Below, piece after piece: positions 46,032 to 56,813 of a stretch of 64,000 nt of DNA; positions within the stretch are counted from its first letter, which is position 1, and each line of letters starts with the position of its first letter. The translations under genes and the position numbers were made by a program. This stretch comes from Desulfosoma caldarium. GTDB taxonomy: Bacteria > Desulfobacterota > Syntrophobacteria > Syntrophobacterales > DSM-9756. Under the pieces are notes generated by a model, which saw only the letters and a program-made list of their open reading frames with translations, was not told the DNA's origin and did no database searches. Location of the stretch: the NCBI RefSeq assembly GCF_003751385.1, contig NZ_RJVA01000011.1, forward strand, positions 378,412-442,411. Direction: 5' to 3'.

Positions 46032-47067
46032 TGTTAATAGTGTTCGACGAAGAAGCTATCCGCTGTTTTGTGCCCGTGTGAGGCTGAGCATCATGGTTTC
46101 AAACACAGCATGGAGGTCATCATGCTTGTAACAATACACAAAAGAGCTCGAACCACGCCGGCCATCCGCAAGGAGATCCAGCAGTCCACCCTTTCGGAGC
46201 GAGCTTTAGCCAGCCGGTATGGGATCACCATAGCCACCGTGCGCAAATGGTAACACCGCGACAGTTGTGAAGACCGCCCCACGATGCCCAATACTTTGCA
46301 TACCACGCTCTCGGCCATCCAAGAACGTGTGGTGGTCGAGTTGCGAACCACCCTGTTGCTCCCACTTGATGACCTGCTGGCCGTTACCCGTGAATTCATC
46401 ACCCCGAAAGTCTCGCGTACAGGACTCCATCGCTGCCTTCGCCGACACGGGGTGGCCAACATCAAGGTGCTTTTCCCACAGGAACAAGGTCCAAACAGGA
46501 CCGTTGGCAAATCATTCAAAAATGACAGGCCCGGTTAACTCCATGTTGAGGTTAAGTATCTGTCCCAAGTGCCCGATGAAACCGCCCGCAAATACTCTTT
46601 GTCGTTATGGATCGCGCCACCCGGTGGGTCTTCTTTGAAATCAGGCCCGACAAATCCGCTGCCTCGGCTGGTTATTACCTCAAAAAAACCTCGTAAAAAA
46701 AGCGCCATTTAAGATAGCCAATGGGCTCACGGATAACGGCAAAGAGTTCACCAATCGTTTCTGCGCGGGCGACTCATTCAAGCCCATGAGCAATCATCTC
46801 TTGGACCAGGTTTGTGCCCAAGACAACATCCAACACCGCCTCATCAAACTCGACCGCCCTCAAACCAACGGAATGGTCGAACGATTCAACGGCCGAATCC
46901 ATGAGGTCTTATTGCAATCGAGGCTCCATACCGCTGCTCAACTAAAAGAAGGTTTGACTCACTACCGCTGCCTCTATAATCACCACATCCCTCAGAAAAA
47001 TCTCGGCCATTTAACCCCGACTCAGACACTTAAAAACTGGCAACAAATACAGCTAAATTTTTTCTGA
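46032..47067 (+). mobile_element. IS481-family insertion sequence remnant
   Basis: The left end appears to be TGTTAATAGTG at 46032. The interior encodes a broken IS481-type transposase. I could not find a matching inverted right end after 47067, so the element may be truncated there. It interrupts the RAYT gene. Confidence 0.7.
46122..47067 (+). pseudogene. broken IS481-family transposase
   Basis: Segments: LVTIHKRARTTPAIRKEIQQ with a helix-turn-helix (RALASRYGITIATVRKW), an in-frame TAA, VSRTGLHRCLRRHGV, a second stop, VEVKYLSQVPDETARK, then after a frameshift VMDRATRWVFFEIRPDKSAA, further stops, LTDNGKEFTN, and NGMVERFNGRIHEV. The three DDE residues (MD, TD, VE) can all be placed, but at least three stops and two frameshifts mean it cannot be translated whole. 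Confidence 0.8.
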
Positions 47068-47175
47068 AATCGGTTCATGACTTTTCAGGCTCCCAACTCC
47101 TATTGCACCAATTTTACCGACCCATTGCCATATCCCGTGATACAAATGATGAGAATTTTCGGGGCGGGCTCCTAG

Positions 47176-47372
47176 CTCAACTTCACGAGACCGAAACCGC
47201 TGACGATTGGGAGTAGCACATCCACGATAATGAGGTCAAAGGGCTCTCGGTTCCTGCATTCCATGCCTTTCAAAACACCGGCAACCCGCACCAGCACGTG
47301 GCCCACTTCTTGAGGAAAAGTACTTAACAACCCCTCAAACTCTTATCGTCTTCGATCACGAGAATTTTCGCC
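47176..47372 (-). pseudogene. response-regulator receiver-domain remnant
   Basis: Minus-strand fragments read AKILVIEDDKSLRG, stop, and in a second frame PFDLIIVDVLLPIVSGFGLV, the phosphoacceptor region of a receiver domain (DDK start and VDV.LP). The domain is interrupted by stops and a frameshift and is cut short on both sides. Confidence 0.6.
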
Positions 47373-47627
47373 GAGAACCGATAGTCCCCTCCGCGGAGGG
47401 GCTTGCGCCGTGATTGGCCGTGAATTCAAAGGTCGCTCGGTCCGCATTGAACTGTTACTGACTTCTTTTAGAATTGAACCACCTGCTTTCACCCTCTTGT
47501 GTCAACGGGAAAGCCTTGGGGAGTGTGCAAGAAATTTCCCGTTCAGTGTCCCGGGAAGCACCGGCCGCTTGAGAAACAGGAAAAGATCTGCACAGGGTTG
47601 TGCTAAAGATGACCCAGGGTTTGGAAG
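47373..47627. other. gene-poor spacer before comEC
   Basis: No gene or clear repeat seen apart from a short CCCCTCCGCGGAGGGG palindrome near 47387. It separates the transposon graveyard from comEC. Confidence 0.4.
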
Positions 47628-50291
47628 TCATGGCCCAGAGCCTGGAGAGTAGAGGCGGGGGCGGGCGGAAAGGGTAGGCGTGACGGTCCATCGGCCGTTG
47701 TTCCAGATGACGTGCACGGCGCCGTGAAGGTCTGTGCGAAAAGCGGCGAGACGCCGATCCTTGAGGCGTTGCAGCACAGCCGGGGCGGGAAAACCAAAGG
47801 GATTGCCGGCTCCACAAGAGATGAGCACAGCTTGAGGATTGAGCGTTTCCAGAAGACGCTCGCCGGTGGACGTGGCGCTGCCATGATGAGAGGCGACCAA
47901 GACCCAATGGCGGCCTTCAAAGTTCCAACGGCTTAGCAGGCTTTCTTCGGTGTCCTGCCCGATGTCTCCAGGAAGAAGGGCTCCCGCTTTCTCATGGGTG
48001 ACCGCAAGCACCAAAGACGCTTCGTTCAAGTCTTTTCCATTCCAGCTGCGGTGAACAAAGGATGACGTAGGATGCAGAGCCCTGAGGCGGCATGCGCCGA
48101 GGGTTCCTAGATCCACGGTTCCGTTGAGGCATTTGCGGCCCTTCGAGAGCGTGTGAACAATGGGAATGCCGCGCCGTGCGGCCACCGCGCTCAGGACGGA
48201 TCCAGTAAGTCCTCGAGCGGTAAGGCCCGTTTCCACGTAGCGACCCACGGGAAAGGTGTCCAGAATGAAGCGAAGCCCGTTTCGATGGTCGGGGTGATCG
48301 TGGCTCAACACCACAGCATCCAAGCGGCGAATTCCCATGGCCCACAAGGCCGGAGCCACCACGTATCGGCCCACGTCAAAGGAATCGTTATAGAAACCAC
48401 CCCCGTCCACGAGCATGGCGGCGTCGGGAGGGCATTCGACAACAGTGGCGGAGCCCTGGCCAACGTCCAGAGCGGTGATGCGAAAGGGGCGTTGCCCATC
48501 CGAAGGGAAAAGTGCGGGGCGTAGCACCGTGCTAAGAGCCCAGAGCGCGGCGAGGGCCGCAGTGCCCCAGATCTTTCGACTCCAGGGCATGGATAAAGCC
48601 CAAAGAGCGAAGACCGCATAGACGGCCACAAGGGCTGCCAAAGGCACCGGCCCCACATGGGCAAAGGCATAGGGTAAAGCCGCAAATATTTGAATAAGCC
48701 AAATGAGGACCCTCAGAGCCCACTGAATGGGTAAAAGAATCCATGCGGCGGCAAAGGGCAGCAACGCCGAAAGGCCCAAAGCCGCCAGGCCCGGGGGCAG
48801 CACGGCCAGGGCCATAAAGGGGACAAGGATCGTGTTGGCGGCAAATCCTGCCAGGGAAATGCTGTGAAAGTGGTAGGCCGTAAGCGGTGCCACGACCAAT
48901 GTGGCCGCCGCCGAAGCGAGAAAAGCATCGAAAAAAAGGCGCCACAAAGCCCTCAGTCTTCTCGGAAGATGCGTCACGAGCTTCTGCGCCCGATCACGCC
49001 ACGAGGGATAAAACAGCGCCAGTCCGACGACGGCGGCAAAGGATAATTGAAATGAAGGACGAAAAAGGTGATTGGGGTCGTTCCAAAGGATGAGCAGCGA
49101 GGCGGCACTCAAAAGCGATAACGCATCCGGCCTGCGATATAGCGCGAAGGCCACCGTGGCTGTGGCGAGCATGATGAGGGCTCTTTGCGTGGGCACGGCC
49201 AATCCGGCCAGAACGGCATAGACGGCGGCGGCTGCGCATCCGATCCACCAGGCAAGATGGACGTCGGGAATCCTGAGCAGCACGTGAGGGCACAGAAACC
49301 GGAGAAAGAGTTGGGCCAGCCGAAAAACAGCCCAGGCCGCCAGCCCCACATGAAGGCCGGAAACGGCCAAAAGATGAGCAGCGCCAGCCTTTTGAAAATC
49401 ATCTTGCATCGGACGGGGCATCGCACGGCGATATCCCAAAAAAAGAGCCTGCGCCAAGGCGGCTTCGGGCTCGGTCAGGTTTTTTGTCACTATGCGCCGA
49501 AGATGCCCGCGCAATGCATCCATGCGGCCGAAAACGCCATCATGCCCGGCGCCGCGCACCCTATTGTCCGGAACCCGTACCCAAAAAATGTCGCTCTTGG
49601 TTGACGCGTAGGCAAAAAATCCACGGCGGGCCATTTCGGCCATGTAGTCATGTCGGCCTGGATTTTCAAAGTTGGTGAGAGGACGAAGTTTCAGAGGCAT
49701 TTCCACGACATCGCCGGCTTTCCATGCCCGCAGAAGCCTGCGCACAGAAACGCGAACCCCCACCGAAGGTTTGCCGGCGAAACTTGTCGTGAAAAGGTTG
49801 GTCCGTGCATCCAAAGACGTGAAGAATCCGTTCTCGGGTAATGGTGCAGCCGGGTCCGCCTCCGTGTTTTCGGCCACGGCCATAAGGGTGACGGGAAAGA
49901 TGGTCTTGTCGGGGTAAACATCGGGAAACGGCTGAAGCACGACGCGGTAGCGCCGTTCCGTTCCGTCCAGAAGCGAGGCCAAGGACGAAGGCGGAACGGC
50001 TTTTTTTTCGGCTCGCGCCCAGAGGGACGCTCCGAGGCTTGCTGCCGCCAGGCAGAGCAGGACGGCGGCAACGCGGCGCAAAAGGATCCTCGAGCGCCGG
50101 GAGCCAATGGCCGCGCCAAGGCCGAGCGCCGCCAAACTCGCCGCGGTTCCCAAGCCCGGCACGGCTGCGTCGAGGCCGCGATGGTGTGCGCAGGCGATGC
50201 CGAGGGCAAAAGCGACGGCCAAAGGTCCAAGAGGCCGAGAGCCCAACACCCGCCTAGAAGACATGTTTGGCCTCGTCGTTCTGTGACCCAT
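47628..50291 (-). CDS. comEC: ComEC/Rec2 DNA-uptake membrane protein
   Basis: 887 aa. An N-terminal membrane-anchored OB-like domain (residues about 20-250) is followed by the competence domain with many helices (about 255-590; KAGAAHLLAVSGLHVGL is its signature) and a C-terminal metallo-beta-lactamase domain with LSHDHPDHRNGL and SHHGSATSTGE. It transports single-stranded DNA across the inner membrane. comF is also in this window, but no type IV pilus genes are. Confidence 0.93.
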   Translation of the reverse strand: MGHRTTRPNMSSRRVLGSRPLGPLAVAFALGIACAHHRGLDAAVPGLGTAASLAALGLGAAIGSRRSRILLRRVAAVLLCLAAASLGASLWARAEKKAVPPSSLASLLDGTERRYRVVLQPFPDVYPDKTIFPVTLMAVAENTEADPAAPLPENGFFTSLDARTNLFTTSFAGKPSVGVRVSVRRLLRAWKAGDVVEMPLKLRPLTNFENPGRHDYMAEMARRGFFAYASTKSDIFWVRVPDNRVRGAGHDGVFGRMDALRGHLRRIVTKNLTEPEAALAQALFLGYRRAMPRPMQDDFQKAGAAHLLAVSGLHVGLAAWAVFRLAQLFLRFLCPHVLLRIPDVHLAWWIGCAAAAVYAVLAGLAVPTQRALIMLATATVAFALYRRPDALSLLSAASLLILWNDPNHLFRPSFQLSFAAVVGLALFYPSWRDRAQKLVTHLPRRLRALWRLFFDAFLASAAATLVVAPLTAYHFHSISLAGFAANTILVPFMALAVLPPGLAALGLSALLPFAAAWILLPIQWALRVLIWLIQIFAALPYAFAHVGPVPLAALVAVYAVFALWALSMPWSRKIWGTAALAALWALSTVLRPALFPSDGQRPFRITALDVGQGSATVVECPPDAAMLVDGGGFYNDSFDVGRYVVAPALWAMGIRRLDAVVLSHDHPDHRNGLRFILDTFPVGRYVETGLTARGLTGSVLSAVAARRGIPIVHTLSKGRKCLNGTVDLGTLGACRLRALHPTSSFVHRSWNGKDLNEASLVLAVTHEKAGALLPGDIGQDTEESLLSRWNFEGRHWVLVASHHGSATSTGERLLETLNPQAVLISCGAGNPFGFPAPAVLQRLKDRRLAAFRTDLHGAVHVIWNNGRWTVTPTLSARPRLYSPGSGP

Positions 50292-50936
50292 AGACCGTTC
50301 CGCAGATCGTTTGACCGGGTTATTCGGTCCGATTTATCTATGCCGGATCGCCTGCGCTCTGAGCTTGCACCCCAAAAGGGGGATGTGACCTTCCCCCCAG
50401 GCATCCTCATGACGCACGTCCCAGGGTCAATGGACTAGCCCTCAGGTCCGTTAGGACGGCCATGATGGCCGCCTGCCATCACCACTCGGCGAGGAGGCCA
50501 TCCCTTTAAAGACGAGGGCCCGCCCCGGTATTCGTAGGGGCGGCCATTGTGGCCGCTCGCAATGTTCGAACCGCGAGGAGCCGGTCTCTTCGATGGGACG
50601 GGCTTAGGCGTTTTGTATCCCAGAACGAAACGATTTTGAACAGCATGCCACGGCCCACTTCCATGAGACCCCTTTGTCCTGGAAGCGCGGGCCTCTGGCA
50701 TTTAAAGATGGCGGGCGCGATATTGGCTTTAAGTCTCTTTTGGCGAAATTGAGAGGCGGAATGCCTGTGCTCCAAGTGCCAAGCATCGCAAGAACTTTTG
50801 TTCAGCATACAAGCCCAAGAGGCGTTCGAACGCTCAGAAAGCGATGCCTTTGAGCTTCTCTTTCGTCAAACTTGAAATGGGCTGAGGCACGGTGCACCCA
50901 TGGGTGGCTTCTGGGAGGATTTTGGGTTTCCCGGTT
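50292..50936. other. intergenic region with GC-rich palindromes
   Basis: About 645 bases without a recognisable gene. GCGGCCA, loop TTG, TGGCCGC near 50548 and a related GGCCAT/ATGGCC hairpin near 50460 look like repeat elements. The promoter of comEC should be near 50300-50350, but I cannot call it with confidence. Confidence 0.4.
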
Positions 50937-52190
50937 TTATTCCTTCTCGCGGCGAATACGGGCGCCCACAGCTTGAAGCTTACCGTCCAGGTTTTCATAA
51001 CCGCGTTCCAGATGATAAATGCGGCTCACATCGGTGCGGCCTCGAGCGGCCAGACCCGCCAGCACCAATGAGGCCGACGCTCGAAGATCCGTGGCCATGA
51101 CCGGAGCGCCGGAAAGAAAAGGCACCCCGCGCACCACAGCACTTCGGCCATCCAGCACGATGTCCGCTCCAAGGCGTCGCAGTTCGCTGACATGCATGAA
51201 CCGGTTCTCAAAGATCTGTTCCTTGATGATACTAACGCCGTCTCCCAAGGTCATGAGCGCCATGAATTGTGCCTGCATGTCCGTGGGAAAACCCGGATAT
51301 GGCCATGTGGTGGCGTTGATGCTTCGAATGGGGCCATGCGAAGCTTCCGCCGTGAGAGTTTCACCATCTTGGGTGATTGTCATGCCGGCATCCTTCAGCT
51401 TGCGAAGAACGGCGTCCACATGGTCGGGGCGACAATGGGTCAGTCGCAGGCGACCTCCGGTGATGCCCGCCGCAACCAGGTAGGTGCCCGTTTCAATGCG
51501 GTCGGGTATGACACGATGTGTGCCGGGGTTCAAGGATTCCACGCCTCGAATCCGAATGATGGCCGTGCCGACCCCTTCGATGCGAGCCCCCATGGCCGTG
51601 AGGTAATCGGCCAGATCCACCACTTCCGGTTCTCGTGCGGCATTCTCGAGAACGGTTTCTCCTTCAGCCAGGGAAGCGGCCATCATGAGGTTTTCCGTGC
51701 CGGTGACCGTGACTTGGTCAAAGGTAAAAGCTGTGCCTCGAAGCCGCTCGCAGTGCACATGCACATAGCCGCCTTCCAAATCTACCTGGGCGCCCATGGC
51801 CTGAAGACCGCGCAGGTGCAGATCGATGGGCCGAGCCCCGATGGCGCATCCTCCGGGCAAAGACACTCGAGCGCGCCCGTGACGGGCGGCCAACGGGCCG
51901 AGGACCAGAACCGAGGCGCGCATGGTCTTCACGAGTTCGTAGGGCGCTTCCGGCCGGGTGATGGAGGACGTGTCGATGGTGAGCGCGTCTTGGTGCTCCG
52001 TACGGGCTCCCATGTGGTGCAGCAACCGTTCCATGGTGCGAATGTCCCGCAGTCGAGGCACATTGGTGAAAACGTGCCGACCCGGGGCCAAAAGGGAAGC
52101 CGCCATGAGGGGCAAGGCGGCGTTCTTGGCACCGCTGATAGGGATCTCACCCTGAAGTGGAACACCGCCTTCGATGACCAATTTGTCCAT
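50937..52190 (-). CDS. murA: UDP-N-acetylglucosamine 1-carboxyvinyltransferase
   Basis: 417 aa EPSP-synthase fold. Lys22 (SGAKNAALP) and the catalytic Cys115 in [11 protein letters not shown] align exactly to E. coli numbering, so it should be fosfomycin-sensitive. First committed step of peptidoglycan synthesis. Last gene of trxA-trxB-bamD-rho-rpmE-prfA-prmC-murA; 14 bases after prmC. Confidence 0.97.
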   Translation of the reverse strand: MDKLVIEGGVPLQGEIPISGAKNAALPLMAASLLAPGRHVFTNVPRLRDIRTMERLLHHMGARTEHQDALTIDTSSITRPEAPYELVKTMRASVLVLGPLAARHGRARVSLPGGCAIGARPIDLHLRGLQAMGAQVDLEGGYVHVHCERLRGTAFTFDQVTVTGTENLMMAASLAEGETVLENAAREPEVVDLADYLTAMGARIEGVGTAIIRIRGVESLNPGTHRVIPDRIETGTYLVAAGITGGRLRLTHCRPDHVDAVLRKLKDAGMTITQDGETLTAEASHGPIRSINATTWPYPGFPTDMQAQFMALMTLGDGVSIIKEQIFENRFMHVSELRRLGADIVLDGRSAVVRGVPFLSGAPVMATDLRASASLVLAGLAARGRTDVSRIYHLERGYENLDGKLQAVGARIRREKE

Positions 52191-52204
52191 GAACCTTAGC
52201 CTTT

Positions 52205-53098
52205 CTACCTTTTCAGGGTCATTGGGTTATGGCGGACGGTGGTGAGGCGAAGAACGCGGGGAATGTTCGAATAGTCGCGCAGCACTTCCACCGTGTCCAC
52301 CCCGGGTAAGGCTCGAGCTGCGGGGGCCAATAAACGCTCTTGGCCCATGCCGAACTCCATCAGGAGGACACCGCCGGGCACGAGAAGCGGTATGGCTTCC
52401 TCAAGGAGCTTTTGCGGAATGAAGGTGCCTTCCGCCCCTCCACCTCGAAGCGCTTGCGGCGGCTCGTGGCAGCGAATTTCCGGCGCCAGGTTGTCCCATT
52501 GGGTATCGCCTACGTAGGGCGGATTGGTGCAGATGAGATGAAAGGGTGGAGGGATCGAGCGAAAAGCCGTGGTGAGGTACGACGCCGTAAAGGCGATGCG
52601 GTTCAGCACGCCATGACGTTCGGCGTTTCGTCGCGCAGTTTGCAAAGCGTCCCATGAAATGTCGCACGCCACAATGGTCCACTGCGGCCGCTCCTTGGCC
52701 AAGGCGATGGCAATGGCCCCGGATCCCGTGCCAACATCCAAAACGCCGATGGGATCTTTTCCAAAGGCTTCCAACGCCAGCTCCACCAGCCGCTCCGTTT
52801 CCGGCCGTGGAATGAGAACCGAAGGGTTCACTTCCAATTCCAAAGACCAGAATTCCTGATGGCCTGTGATATATTGGGTGGGTTCTCGTGCTGCGCGGCG
52901 TTGAATGAGCGCTCGATACCGGGCCAGTTCCTCGGGGCACAGGGGCTGATCATAGCGCAGGTAAAGGTCGACCCGACGCAGGTTCAAAGCGTGGGCGAGC
53001 AAAACCTCCGCGTCGGATCGGGGCTGTTCCAGACCTTTGCGGCGGAAGTAGTCGGTGGTCCACTGCAGGACCTTCAAGATGGTCCACGTCTCTTCCAT
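52205..53098 (-). CDS. prmC: peptide chain release factor N5-glutamine methyltransferase
   Basis: 297 aa. N-terminal helical domain, then a SAM methyltransferase with [16 protein letters not shown] and the catalytic NPPY in [10 protein letters not shown]. It methylates the GGQ glutamine of the release factors. Placed directly after prfA, its substrate. Confidence 0.95.
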   Translation of the reverse strand: MEETWTILKVLQWTTDYFRRKGLEQPRSDAEVLLAHALNLRRVDLYLRYDQPLCPEELARYRALIQRRAAREPTQYITGHQEFWSLELEVNPSVLIPRPETERLVELALEAFGKDPIGVLDVGTGSGAIAIALAKERPQWTIVACDISWDALQTARRNAERHGVLNRIAFTASYLTTAFRSIPPPFHLICTNPPYVGDTQWDNLAPEIRCHEPPQALRGGGAEGTFIPQKLLEEAIPLLVPGGVLLMEFGMGQERLLAPAARALPGVDTVEVLRDYSNIPRVLRLTTVRHNPMTLKR

Positions 53099-53185
53099 TG
53101 CCTAGAGCGAAAACCACTTATCGCATCGAGAATAACCCAGTGATCCGGCGATTGAATGACCTAATGCCCCAATAACCAAAGGATA

Positions 53186-54256
53186 TTATGAATCCCTGTC
53201 TTTCAATGCTTGCGCTTGCGCGGCGGCGATGAGCGGGTCGATGATGTCGTCCAGAGCGCCCATCATGACTTCATCCAGCTTGTAAAGCGTAAGATTGATG
53301 CGGTGGTCGGTGACGCGGTTTTGAGGGAAGTTGTAGGTGCGGATGCGTTCGCTGCGATCCCCGGATCCCACTTGGCTTTTGCGGTCCTGAGCGATCTTGG
53401 CTTCTTGTTCCGATCGCATCATGTCCAGCAGCCGTGCTCGAAGCACCTTCAGGGCCTTGGCCTTGTTCTTGTGCTGAGATTTTTCGTCCTGGCAGGTGAC
53501 CACGAGGCCCGTGGGAAGATGCGTGATGCGCACGGCCGAATCCGTCGTGTTCACGCTTTGGCCCCCTGGTCCTGACGAGCGAAACACATCCACTCTGAGA
53601 TCGTTGGGGTCGATGGCCACGTCCACTTCTTCGGCTTCCGGCAACACGGCCACCGTGACGGCCGACGTGTGAATGCGACCCTGGCTTTCCGTATCCGGCA
53701 CGCGCTGCACGCGATGCACACCCCGTTCAAATTTCAGGCGGCTGAAGGCCCCCGGGCCGTTGATGGCCGCGATGACTTCTTTGAACCCGCCGATGCCTGT
53801 GGGGTGTGCATCCAGCAGTTCCACTTTCCAGCCTCGATTTTCCGCGTATCGGGAGTACATGCGGAAAAGGTCCGCGGCAAAAAGCGCCGCTTCTTCACCA
53901 CCGGTGCCCGCCCGGATCTCCAGGATCACGTTCTTTTCATCGTTGGGGTCCTTGGGCACGAGCATGCGTTTGAGGGCCAGTTCGGTGTCTTCCAGTTCCT
54001 TGCGGAGCCGGTTCAGATCCTCGCGAACGAGTTCGCGCATTTCGGGATCGGCCTCATGGCGAAGCAGATCCTGGTTGGCTTCTATTTCCTGCTGGGCTTT
54101 GCGATAACGTCGCAGCGCCTCCACCAAGGGCGAAAGATCCGCATGTTCCTTGGCGACCTTTTGATATTCCTTGGGTTGAGCGAGCAGCTCTGGATCGCTC
54201 AAAAGCTTTTCCAGTTCCGCGTGACGCTCTTCCAGTCCGGCCAATCGATCAAACAT
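53186..54256 (-). CDS. prfA: peptide chain release factor 1
   Basis: 356 aa. [20 protein letters not shown] contains the GGQ, and the sequence follows RF1 through [17 protein letters not shown]. It reads UAA and UAG. I start at the ATG at 54256, whose N terminus [15 protein letters not shown] matches the family. The codon-recognition tripeptide is probably the PDT in [10 protein letters not shown] (a PxT match), supporting RF1 rather than RF2. Confidence 0.96.
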   Translation of the reverse strand: MFDRLAGLEERHAELEKLLSDPELLAQPKEYQKVAKEHADLSPLVEALRRYRKAQQEIEANQDLLRHEADPEMRELVREDLNRLRKELEDTELALKRMLVPKDPNDEKNVILEIRAGTGGEEAALFAADLFRMYSRYAENRGWKVELLDAHPTGIGGFKEVIAAINGPGAFSRLKFERGVHRVQRVPDTESQGRIHTSAVTVAVLPEAEEVDVAIDPNDLRVDVFRSSGPGGQSVNTTDSAVRITHLPTGLVVTCQDEKSQHKNKAKALKVLRARLLDMMRSEQEAKIAQDRKSQVGSGDRSERIRTYNFPQNRVTDHRINLTLYKLDEVMMGALDDIIDPLIAAAQAQALKDRDS

Positions 54257-54283
54257 AGGAATTCCGGTCTTTGGCAAAAGACG

Positions 54284-54352
54284 CAAAAAAACCCGGACAC
54301 ACTCTCAAAACCCCCTCACAGGCTCGAAGCCCGCCAGGGGAGGTCCCGGGTT
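54284..54352 (-). terminator. branched terminator-like structure between rpmE and prfA
   Basis: Minus strand AACCCGGGAC pairs (one bulge) with GTCCGGGTT followed by a T run; smaller GC-rich stems lie in the long loop. Its position could lower prfA expression relative to rpmE. Confidence 0.5.
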
Positions 54353-54359
54353 TGAGGTT

Positions 54360-54593
54360 CTAACCGTTTTCTCGAGATTTTTCCTGATTCTTCTGGTACT
54401 GCTCGTACTTTTTCATGAACCGTTCGATGCGCCCACCCGTGTCCACCAGTTTTTGCTTGCCCGTAAAGAACGGATGGCATTTGGAACAAATTTCCACGCG
54501 AATGTCTTTTTTTGTGGAACCCGTCTGAATTTCGTTGCCGCAGGCGCAGCGAATCACCGTCTGAAAGTAGTTTGGATGAATATCTTTTTTCAT
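54360..54593 (-). CDS. rpmE: 50S ribosomal protein L31, zinc-binding type
   Basis: 77 aa. Cysteines 16, 18, 36 and 39 form the zinc site of the type A (RpmE) form. [12 protein letters not shown] is typical. GGAGGCGACC precedes the ATG. The C terminus is longer and more charged than in E. coli. Confidence 0.95.
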   Translation of the reverse strand: MKKDIHPNYFQTVIRCACGNEIQTGSTKKDIRVEICSKCHPFFTGKQKLVDTGGRIERFMKKYEQYQKNQEKSRENG

Positions 54594-54668
54594 GGTCGCC
54601 TCCGTGTGGGTTCGTTCTTCGAGAGCCCAACATTATAGCCACGCACGGGCGGGATGCAAGCCCTTTCC

Positions 54669-55991
54669 TTAACGATTCATGGATGCCAGGAAATCTTCGT
54701 TGTCCTTGGTGCCTTGCATCTTATCCAAAAGGAATTCCATGGAATCCACCGAGTTCAAGGGCGAGAGGAGCTTGCGCAGAATCCAGATGCGGTTGAGATC
54801 GTCCGGGGGCAGCAGTAATTCTTCCTTGCGGGTGCCCGAGCGGTTGATGTCGATGGCCGGGAAGATACGCCGATCTGCAAGCTTACGATCCAAATGGATT
54901 TCCATATTGCCCGTGCCCTTGAATTCCTCAAAGATGACTTCGTCCATGCGGCTTCCCGTATCAATGAGGGCCGTGGCGATAATGGTGAGGCTTCCGCCTT
55001 GTTCGATATTACGTGCGGCACCGAAAAAGCGCTTGGGTCGATGCAGGGCGTTGGAATCCAAGCCGCCCGAAAGGATTTTGCCGCTGGGCGGCACCACTGT
55101 GTTGTAAGCTCGAGCGAGCCGTGTGATGCTGTCCAGCAAAATGACCACGTCTCGACGGTGTTCCACCAGGCGCTTGGCCTTTTCGATGACCATTTCAGCC
55201 ACCTGCACATGACGTTGAGCCGGTTCGTCAAAGGTGGAGCTCACCACTTCGGCCCGCACGTTGCGCTCCATGTCTGTCACTTCTTCGGGACGTTCGTCGA
55301 TGAGGAGCACGATGAGATAGGCGTCTGGATGATTCTTAGCAATGGCGTTAGCGATGTTTTGTAAGAGCATGGTCTTGCCCGTGCGCGGCGGTGCCACGAT
55401 CAGGCCGCGCTGCCCAAAGCCCACGGGAGTAAGCAGATCCATAACGCGGGTGGAATAATTATCCGAGGTGGTTTCCAGTTGAATGCGCCGGTCGGGGTAG
55501 ATGGGTGTGAGGTTGTCAAAGAGGATTTTGTCCTTGGCCACTTCGGGTTCTTCGAAGTTGACCGCTTCCACCTTGAGCAGCGCAAAATAGCGTTCGTTGT
55601 CTTTGGGAGGTCGAATTTGGCCTGAGACGGTGTCACCCGTGCGCAGGTTAAACCGCCGAATCTGGGACGGGCTCACATAGATGTCATCCGGGCCGGGCAG
55701 GTAGTTGTAATCCTGGGTGCGCAGAAACCCGAAGCCGTCGGGAAGGATTTCCAGGACACCTTCGCCGTAGATGAGGCCGCTTAGTTCCGCCTGAGCCTGC
55801 AAAATGGCGAAAATAAGATCCTGCTTGCGCATGGAGGTGGCCCCTTCGATTTGCAGGGCTCGGGCCAAGGTGACCAGTTCCTTGATGTTGCGCCTTTTGA
55901 GCTCCACCAGGTTCATTTCGCGGTGGGCGAGGGCTACGTCCCTTTTGGACGCCGTGGCGGTGGACGCCGTGGAGTTGTTGTTCTCGGTCAT
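54669..55991 (-). CDS. rho: transcription termination factor Rho
   Basis: 440 aa. N-terminal RNA-binding domain ([21 protein letters not shown]), Walker A APPRTGKT (about 200-207), [18 protein letters not shown], and the Q- and R-loops in [14 protein letters not shown] and the SGGLDSNAL segment. It is an RNA-dependent ATPase hexamer. The short extra N-terminal Ser/Thr-rich leader is not part of the conserved core. AAGGAAGAG precedes the ATG. Confidence 0.97.
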   Translation of the reverse strand: MTENNNSTASTATASKRDVALAHREMNLVELKRRNIKELVTLARALQIEGATSMRKQDLIFAILQAQAELSGLIYGEGVLEILPDGFGFLRTQDYNYLPGPDDIYVSPSQIRRFNLRTGDTVSGQIRPPKDNERYFALLKVEAVNFEEPEVAKDKILFDNLTPIYPDRRIQLETTSDNYSTRVMDLLTPVGFGQRGLIVAPPRTGKTMLLQNIANAIAKNHPDAYLIVLLIDERPEEVTDMERNVRAEVVSSTFDEPAQRHVQVAEMVIEKAKRLVEHRRDVVILLDSITRLARAYNTVVPPSGKILSGGLDSNALHRPKRFFGAARNIEQGGSLTIIATALIDTGSRMDEVIFEEFKGTGNMEIHLDRKLADRRIFPAIDINRSGTRKEELLLPPDDLNRIWILRKLLSPLNSVDSMEFLLDKMQGTKDNEDFLASMNR

Positions 55992-56010
55992 TCGCTCTTC
56001 CTTTTCACCG

Positions 56011-56778
56011 TTAAAATCCCAAACGGGTCCAAATGCTCTTGCCGTCCCCCTGCCGGTTCAGGCATTCGTGGCAGTCGGCAAGAATCTTCTCGATCTCTTG
56101 TTGATATCCCAGCTTTTCCACCGCTTGAGGGTAGTTTTCCTGGAGGCGCATCAACCTTAACTGAGCGGCTCGGTACTTGCCCATCCGGTAGTACATGCGC
56201 CCGATGCGGAATTCGTGCGCGGCAATGCGCTTTTCGCATTCCAAAAGCTGGGCCTGCGCCTTGGAGGCATATTCCGTGCCGGGATACACTTCCACCAGCC
56301 GTTGAAAGGTTTCCATGGCCTTGCGCGTCTGGTCCTGATCCCTGTCCATGGACGGCGAGATGAGATACTGGCTCATGCCCAGTTGATACAACACGTAGGG
56401 CACGGCATCGTTTCGCGGATGCAGCCGCAAGAATTCTTCATAAGCCAAGGCCGCTTCTTCATAGTTCTTTTTGTGAAAGTGGGCATCGCCGATCTTGAGT
56501 TCCGCCAAAATGGCGTACTTGCTGTAGGGGTAGCGTTCTTTCAGTTTCTGAAAGGATTCCAAAGCCCTGCCGTATTTTTTGGCCCGCATCGCTTCCATGC
56601 CGTCCCAAGCCAATTGTTCCGGTGTACGTTCGATGCTCTGGCCGGAATCGAACAGGTCGTCGAAATAGTAGCTGAGAAGGTTTGTGCCGCATCCAGTCAA
56701 AACCAGGGTGCACAGTCCAAGGGCTGTGGCGCACCGCAGGGCGCCGCTGAAGATCCATCGAGCAGGCAAAACTTTCAT
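56011..56778 (-). CDS. bamD: outer membrane assembly lipoprotein BamD
   Basis: 255 aa. Signal peptide ending in a lipobox (VLTGC, Cys around residue 28), then TPR-like helices: [20 protein letters not shown] and [19 protein letters not shown]. It is the essential lipoprotein of the BAM complex. I start at the ATG at 56778; longer in-frame options lack a signal. It sits between trxB and rho. Confidence 0.92.
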   Translation of the reverse strand: MKVLPARWIFSGALRCATALGLCTLVLTGCGTNLLSYYFDDLFDSGQSIERTPEQLAWDGMEAMRAKKYGRALESFQKLKERYPYSKYAILAELKIGDAHFHKKNYEEAALAYEEFLRLHPRNDAVPYVLYQLGMSQYLISPSMDRDQDQTRKAMETFQRLVEVYPGTEYASKAQAQLLECEKRIAAHEFRIGRMYYRMGKYRAAQLRLMRLQENYPQAVEKLGYQQEIEKILADCHECLNRQGDGKSIWTRLGF

Positions 56779-56813
56779 GCTAAAGCACTCCATGACATGC
56801 TCTGGCGTGGGAT

